Shown here: one piece after another, positions 61,324 to 64,000 of the stretch
Numbering within the stretch: position 1 is the stretch's first letter
Layout of the letters: every line of letters begins with the position of its first letter
DNA from: an uncultured Oscillospiraceae bacterium
Lineage (GTDB): Bacteria > Bacillota > Clostridia > Oscillospirales > Oscillospiraceae
Direction of reading: 5' to 3'
Assembly (NCBI GenBank): GCA_910587345.1
Contig: CAJUKH010000030.1
Location: 62,001 to 126,000 of the forward strand
DNA length: 64,000 nucleotides
Program-made: the position numbers and the translations under genes
The notes under the pieces: generated by a model
What the model saw: the letters and a program-made list of their open reading frames with translations, nothing else
Databases searched by the model: none
What the model was told of the DNA's origin: nothing

Positions 61324-61482
61324 TTTGAAAAAGTGGATATAAAAAATGGCCCAGAATTTGAAAAAGTGTACTTTTTCAAATTCTTATGGACCATCTCGTA
61401 AAGTTTATGATACCATACAAAATCCGACAAGTCAAGAACATTCTGGGCATAGTTGTACTTCTCAAAACCACTTTGAAAAAGT
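61324..61482 (+). promoter_or_regulatory. Repeated TTTGAAAAAGT motif upstream of the 61514 gene
   Basis: The 11-mer TTTGAAAAAGT occurs at 61324, 61357 and 61472 in the plus direction and as its complement at 61370. The middle two form a perfect 32-base palindrome (61353-61384). The last copy is part of GTACTT...AAGTAC. This looks like an operator array for an unknown regulator. I see no convincing -35/-10 pair; TATGAT near 61396-61410 is a weak candidate. Confidence 0.5.
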
Positions 61483-61513
61483 ACACAAAATCAAATTTTA
61501 AGGAGAGGATTGT

Positions 61514-61993
61514 ATGACCAAACGATCTAACGGGGCTCGAGCATTTTTGTTACTATCAAGTGTTGCCCTTATTCTTGCGGGCATCTTTTTTATCCGTTGC
61601 GGCTTTGATAAAAAGGACAACTATTACCATTCAGAAGGATACTCATCTTTAGACGTAAACGCCTATGTCGGTGGTGACGCATATAACTTTATCATCAACG
61701 GAACATATTTCGCCGGGTATTGTGCTTTGGGCGGCGCTTTGCTGATCTGCGGGACCATCACCGGAGCGATTGGCCTTTCTCCGGAGGACAACTCTATTGA
61801 GACAACCAACGAAATATTAAAAATTGCTTTTGCAAAGGAACTGGCTGAGGTTGAAGCGGAAGCCGCACGAGTAAAAGCCGAGGAGGAGGCCAGAATCGCA
61901 AGGAGCAAGGCCTACTGGAAGCAGCACCCGGAGGAATATGCGAAATTGACTGAAAATCAGAATATCGCCCAGCAGCTTCTCCGCCCCCCCTAA
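61514..61993 (+). CDS. Two-helix membrane protein, probably the first half of a split gene
   Basis: A 159-residue protein with two membrane helices (about residues 10-28 and 64-88) flanking an outer loop (DKKDNYYHSEGYSSLDVNAY, then VGGDAYNFIINGTYFAGY), and a charged helical C-terminal part (AKELAEVEAEAARVKAEEEA). It ends RPP and TAA right after a run of seven C. Dropping one C would join it in frame to the next reading frame (RPP-KDLTSEQQE). AAGGAGAGG lies before the ATG. Similar two-helix proteins of unknown function occur in gut Clostridia. Confidence 0.7.
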   Translation: MTKRSNGARAFLLLSSVALILAGIFFIRCGFDKKDNYYHSEGYSSLDVNAYVGGDAYNFIINGTYFAGYCALGGALLICGTITGAIGLSPEDNSIETTNEILKIAFAKELAEVEAEAARVKAEEEARIARSKAYWKQHPEEYAKLTENQNIAQQLLRPP

Positions 61994-61997
61994 GGAC

Positions 61998-62627
61998 TTG
62001 ACCTCTGAACAGCAGGAGAGCGTAAGGACCACTTTGAAGGCCATCAAAGAAGAGTTAAACAGAGATCGGGCAGAGGGGGCCACGGCAGACAGCAAAAATG
62101 ATTCCCTACAGAAAATGTTGGAGGAGTTGGAGGTCATCACGAGGATCGCTGACTCCAACAAACGTCAACGGCGGCGCCGGGTAAGGAACGTGGTTATTAT
62201 TCCCTGCGTCCTTGCGGCTTTGGTTCTTGCTGCCACTATTACCTTCCCACACCTCAAAGAGAAACAACAGGCGGCCCAACAGGCCCAACAGGCCGAAGAC
62301 ACTTATAATGAACTCGTATCTCTCATGGACCAAGGAAAATGGGATGAAGCTACCAACAAAATGCTCCAATTAGACGAAGATGATCGTAAAGGAGTCCAGA
62401 AATTTTTTAAGGACGATGGCTATATAAACGATATAGACGATATAGATATAATTGACGATATAGATATAATTAGAGCGGCCATCAATAATCTTTTCGATAT
62501 GGGCTTTAACATCAAAGGAGCTTGCACAATTCTTGGAATCGATAATAATCCTGAAGAGGGCATCCATATTCTCCGTGAAATAGGTTATAGCGCCTACCAA
62601 GCCCGGATAATTCTTGGAATCGACTAA
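61998..62627 (+). CDS. Membrane protein with C-terminal ILGID repeats, probably the second half of a split gene
   Basis: A 209-residue frame: a charged helical start, a very basic stretch (RQRRRRVRN), a membrane helix (about residues 63-84), a Gln/Ala-rich coiled coil, an Asp/Ile-rich tandem repeat and two similar C-terminal helical units (FDMGFNIKGACTILGID and REIGYSAYQARIILGID). The only start is TTG at 61998 with AAGGA two bases away, which is poor for independent initiation. In its frame the upstream codons continue without a stop back across the C run, so fusion to the 61514 frame is likely. Composition is more AT-rich than the chromosome. Confidence 0.65.
   Translation: MTSEQQESVRTTLKAIKEELNRDRAEGATADSKNDSLQKMLEELEVITRIADSNKRQRRRRVRNVVIIPCVLAALVLAATITFPHLKEKQQAAQQAQQAEDTYNELVSLMDQGKWDEATNKMLQLDEDDRKGVQKFFKDDGYINDIDDIDIIDDIDIIRAAINNLFDMGFNIKGACTILGIDNNPEEGIHILREIGYSAYQARIILGID
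62436..62471 (+). repeat. 18-bp tandem duplication inside the gene
   Basis: GACGATATAGATATAATT occurs twice in direct contact, preceded by a partial third copy. It encodes DDIDII twice, in frame, so it changes length without breaking the frame. Confidence 0.85.
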
Positions 62628-62630
62628 TAG

Positions 62631-62666
62631 AAAAACAGCGCGGCAGTTTCTGCCGCGCCGTTTTTT
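62631..62666. terminator. Bidirectional terminator
   Basis: AAAAACAGCGCGGCAG / CTGCCGCGCCGTTTTT, one mismatch, between the split gene and the convergent DUF2461 gene. Confidence 0.85.
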
Positions 62667-62672
62667 ACTCCT

Positions 62673-63353
62673 TTAATTCTCCCTGGGGTCCGGGTCTCCG
62701 TCCAAAGTGGAGAGGTAGCGAAACAGCGGAAGCAGCTTTTCCCACTCCTCCAGAATGTGTCCCGGCAGATCGGGGGACCAGAGAAGGTCATCGTGGGGCC
62801 GGGCACAGCTGAGGGAAAAGCCTCCCTTCAGGTTGTACCATGGCTCCAGCAGCTTGCTGGGGGCCTCTCTGGGCCGCTTAAAGGTCTCTCCCCGCAGCCG
62901 GAAGGTATCCTGTTTGTTCACTGCCCGGGCCAGCTTCTCCATGACCTTGGGGTCCCGGTCCATCCGGGCACGGAACTTGGCCATGGTGAGGGCCTGCGCC
63001 ATCCAGTAGCCAAGGCCGAAGCTGTACTCCTCGGGACCCAGCTCAAACCAGAACACCGGCTGGCAGGCCCAGCGCTCGGCGGGCTGGGAGATGGTGAGCC
63101 ACAGGTGGTCCTTATAAGGCCCCCGGCCGAAAAGCCGCCGGGCATCCCGATAGATGCGGCTCACCCGGCTCACCATGCCCAAATCGGGGTGCTTATCGGT
63201 AAAACCGGTATAAAGGTCCCGGCAAAGCTCCTTCATGGGCGCTTCAAAGATTTCCTTGTACTCTGCCTTCCGTGGCTCAAACCACTCCCGGCTGTTATTG
63301 AAGCGGATGCCCCACATGAAATCGACCACAGCGGGTTCAAAGCCTTGAAACAT
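62673..63353 (-). CDS. DUF2461 family protein
   Basis: A 226-residue cytosolic protein matching the DUF2461 (TIGR02453) family: RFNNSREWFEPRKAEYKEIFEAP near the start, SRIYRDARRLFGRGPYKDHLWL in the middle and a Phe/Tyr/Gly-rich EEYSFGLGYWM block. The family is widespread, small and of unknown function; no catalytic residues are established. It has GAAGGAG before the ATG and ends at a shared terminator. Confidence 0.88.
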   Translation of the reverse strand: MFQGFEPAVVDFMWGIRFNNSREWFEPRKAEYKEIFEAPMKELCRDLYTGFTDKHPDLGMVSRVSRIYRDARRLFGRGPYKDHLWLTISQPAERWACQPVFWFELGPEEYSFGLGYWMAQALTMAKFRARMDRDPKVMEKLARAVNKQDTFRLRGETFKRPREAPSKLLEPWYNLKGGFSLSCARPHDDLLWSPDLPGHILEEWEKLLPLFRYLSTLDGDPDPREN

Positions 63354-63375
63354 ATCTCTCTGTCTCCTTCGTCTG

Positions 63376-64000
63376 TCAAACGCCCGATTCTCCCTCCGTG
63401 GGGACGGGGACGGTCACTGCGGTCCCCGGCGGCAGAATGGGTACCGTTTGAGGTCCTTCGGTCTGCTGGACCGGCGGGGTGGTCTCTCCCTCGGGGGGAA
63501 GGACCGGGGTCCCGGTCTCCCCCTCCGGGCTTGTCCCCCCGTCGGGCGTGGCCTCCGGCGGGGTCACGATGGGTTGTCCTCCCTCCGGTGGGGGCACGGC
63601 AGGTTGTCCTCCCTCCGCCGGAGGAAGGCTCCCCGCGGGAGCGTTCCCCTCCCCTTCCGGGGCGGTGGTGGGGGCGGCCGTCGGCTCGGTGCGGATACCG
63701 GTCACCGGATCAATGCCCCACAGCTCTAAATCAGCGGGGTTAAAGAGGATCACCGCATTGCGGACCTTATATTTCGTGGTGTAGAGTAGCTCGTTGGATA
63801 CCGTTTTCCCCTCGGCGTCCACCAGCTTCTGATAGGTGTCAATGCTCACCGCATCATAACCGGTCCGCTCCGGGTCCTTTCGGGTGGTACCCTGGGGAAC
63901 GGTGGCGTCGGCCTCGTAGATGGTCTTTGCTGCCTGAAGAAGCACCCGGTTGGTGGAGTACGGCTCTCCGTGGACGCCGGTGGTATCGGTGCCGTAAATG
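63376..64000 (-). CDS. VanW/G5-type exported protein, C-terminal part
   Basis: The frame is open to the window edge, so the N-terminal part is missing. The visible beginning reads IYGTDTTGVHGEPYSTNRVL, consistent with the end of a VanW domain, then a G5-like domain (SIDTYQKLVDAEGKTVSNEL, YTTKYKVRNAVILFNP). About 110 residues of Pro/Gly/Glu/Thr-rich low-complexity sequence follow, containing repeats of PPEGGQP and PEGET. VanW/G5 proteins are wall-linked; the tail probably spans or contacts the wall. The ATG-like start at 63945 is an internal valine codon (GTG) and not a real start. Confidence 0.75.
   Translation of the reverse strand, partial: IYGTDTTGVHGEPYSTNRVLLQAAKTIYEADATVPQGTTRKDPERTGYDAVSIDTYQKLVDAEGKTVSNELLYTTKYKVRNAVILFNPADLELWGIDPVTGIRTEPTAAPTTAPEGEGNAPAGSLPPAEGGQPAVPPPEGGQPIVTPPEATPDGGTSPEGETGTPVLPPEGETTPPVQQTEGPQTVPILPPGTAVTVPVPTEGESGV

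Noticed and set aside
61984..61998. Classical -1 programmed frameshift at the C run
   Set aside because: The -1 frame meets TGA after three codons. Only a +1 shift, or loss of one C, joins the two frames.

Overview
This 64 kb window is GC-rich, gene-dense chromosome from an anaerobic low-oxygen-lifestyle member of the Firmicutes, most likely class Clostridia, order Oscillospirales (Flavonifractor/Pseudoflavonifractor-like). The basis is the mraZ-first cell-wall cluster with a PASTA-domain penicillin-binding protein, a DNPR-type (meso-diaminopimelate) MurE, the CIRCE/HrcA heat-shock operon, WG-repeat, VanW/G5 and SpoVK-like proteins, oxygen-sensitive class I fumarase subunits, and consensus sigma-A promoters with strong AGGAGG ribosome sites. 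The species cannot be named from the sequence alone. I saw no rRNA, tRNA, CRISPR array, intact insertion sequence or prophage.

Layout. 1-11.9 kb (all minus): division and cell wall (dcw) cluster mraZ-rsmH-ftsL-PBP-murE-mraY-ftsW-murG-murA-ftsQ-(DUF881-like, cut by the window edge); murF, murD and murC are not in it. 12.1-19.7 kb (minus): coiled-coil protein, coaD, rsmD, uvrC, a transglutaminase-like lipoprotein, mutY, a Ham1-type NTP pyrophosphatase and an ornithine cyclodeaminase-family enzyme. 19.8-27.3 kb: a GlmU-like nucleotidyltransferase coupled to an M55 aminopeptidase, hpf, a small XRE regulator, vanZ-like, gap, a soluble histidine-kinase-like protein, a C26 amidohydrolase and a CDF cation transporter. 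27.4-31.7 kb: HAD phosphatase, two-component pair and HtrA protease. 31.8-42.9 kb: WG-repeat exported protein, divergent Lrp regulator/MATE pump, membrane-anchored XRE protein, M29 aminopeptidase, TerB-like/AAA ATPase, a long non-coding stretch with a 38-bp palindrome, a cysteine desulfurase-like enzyme and a second MATE pump.

43-49 kb: an aspartate catabolic operon (aspartate ammonia-lyase, malic enzyme, two-subunit class I fumarase) that turns aspartate into fumarate, malate and pyruvate, with a divergent LysR regulator flanked by two copies of an AT-rich 37-bp motif, then an SGNH hydrolase and decayed gene fragments. 49.4-54.5 kb: hrcA-grpE-dnaK-dnaJ under CIRCE control. 54.5-61.2 kb: a PMT-family glycosyltransferase with an inserted discoidin-like domain, a PHP phosphatase, rpiB, a zinc-ribbon/Ig-like membrane protein, a NodB deacetylase and a C45 acyltransferase-like enzyme. 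61.2-64 kb: an accessory locus with palindromes, a repeated 11-mer and a membrane-protein gene apparently split at a run of seven C, then a DUF2461 protein and the 3' part of a VanW/G5-type protein.

The least explained items are the pair of similar structured intergenic elements at 51.2 and 56.8 kb, the flanking motif pair around the LysR gene, and the split membrane gene with its repeat-rich upstream region at 61.2-62.6 kb.
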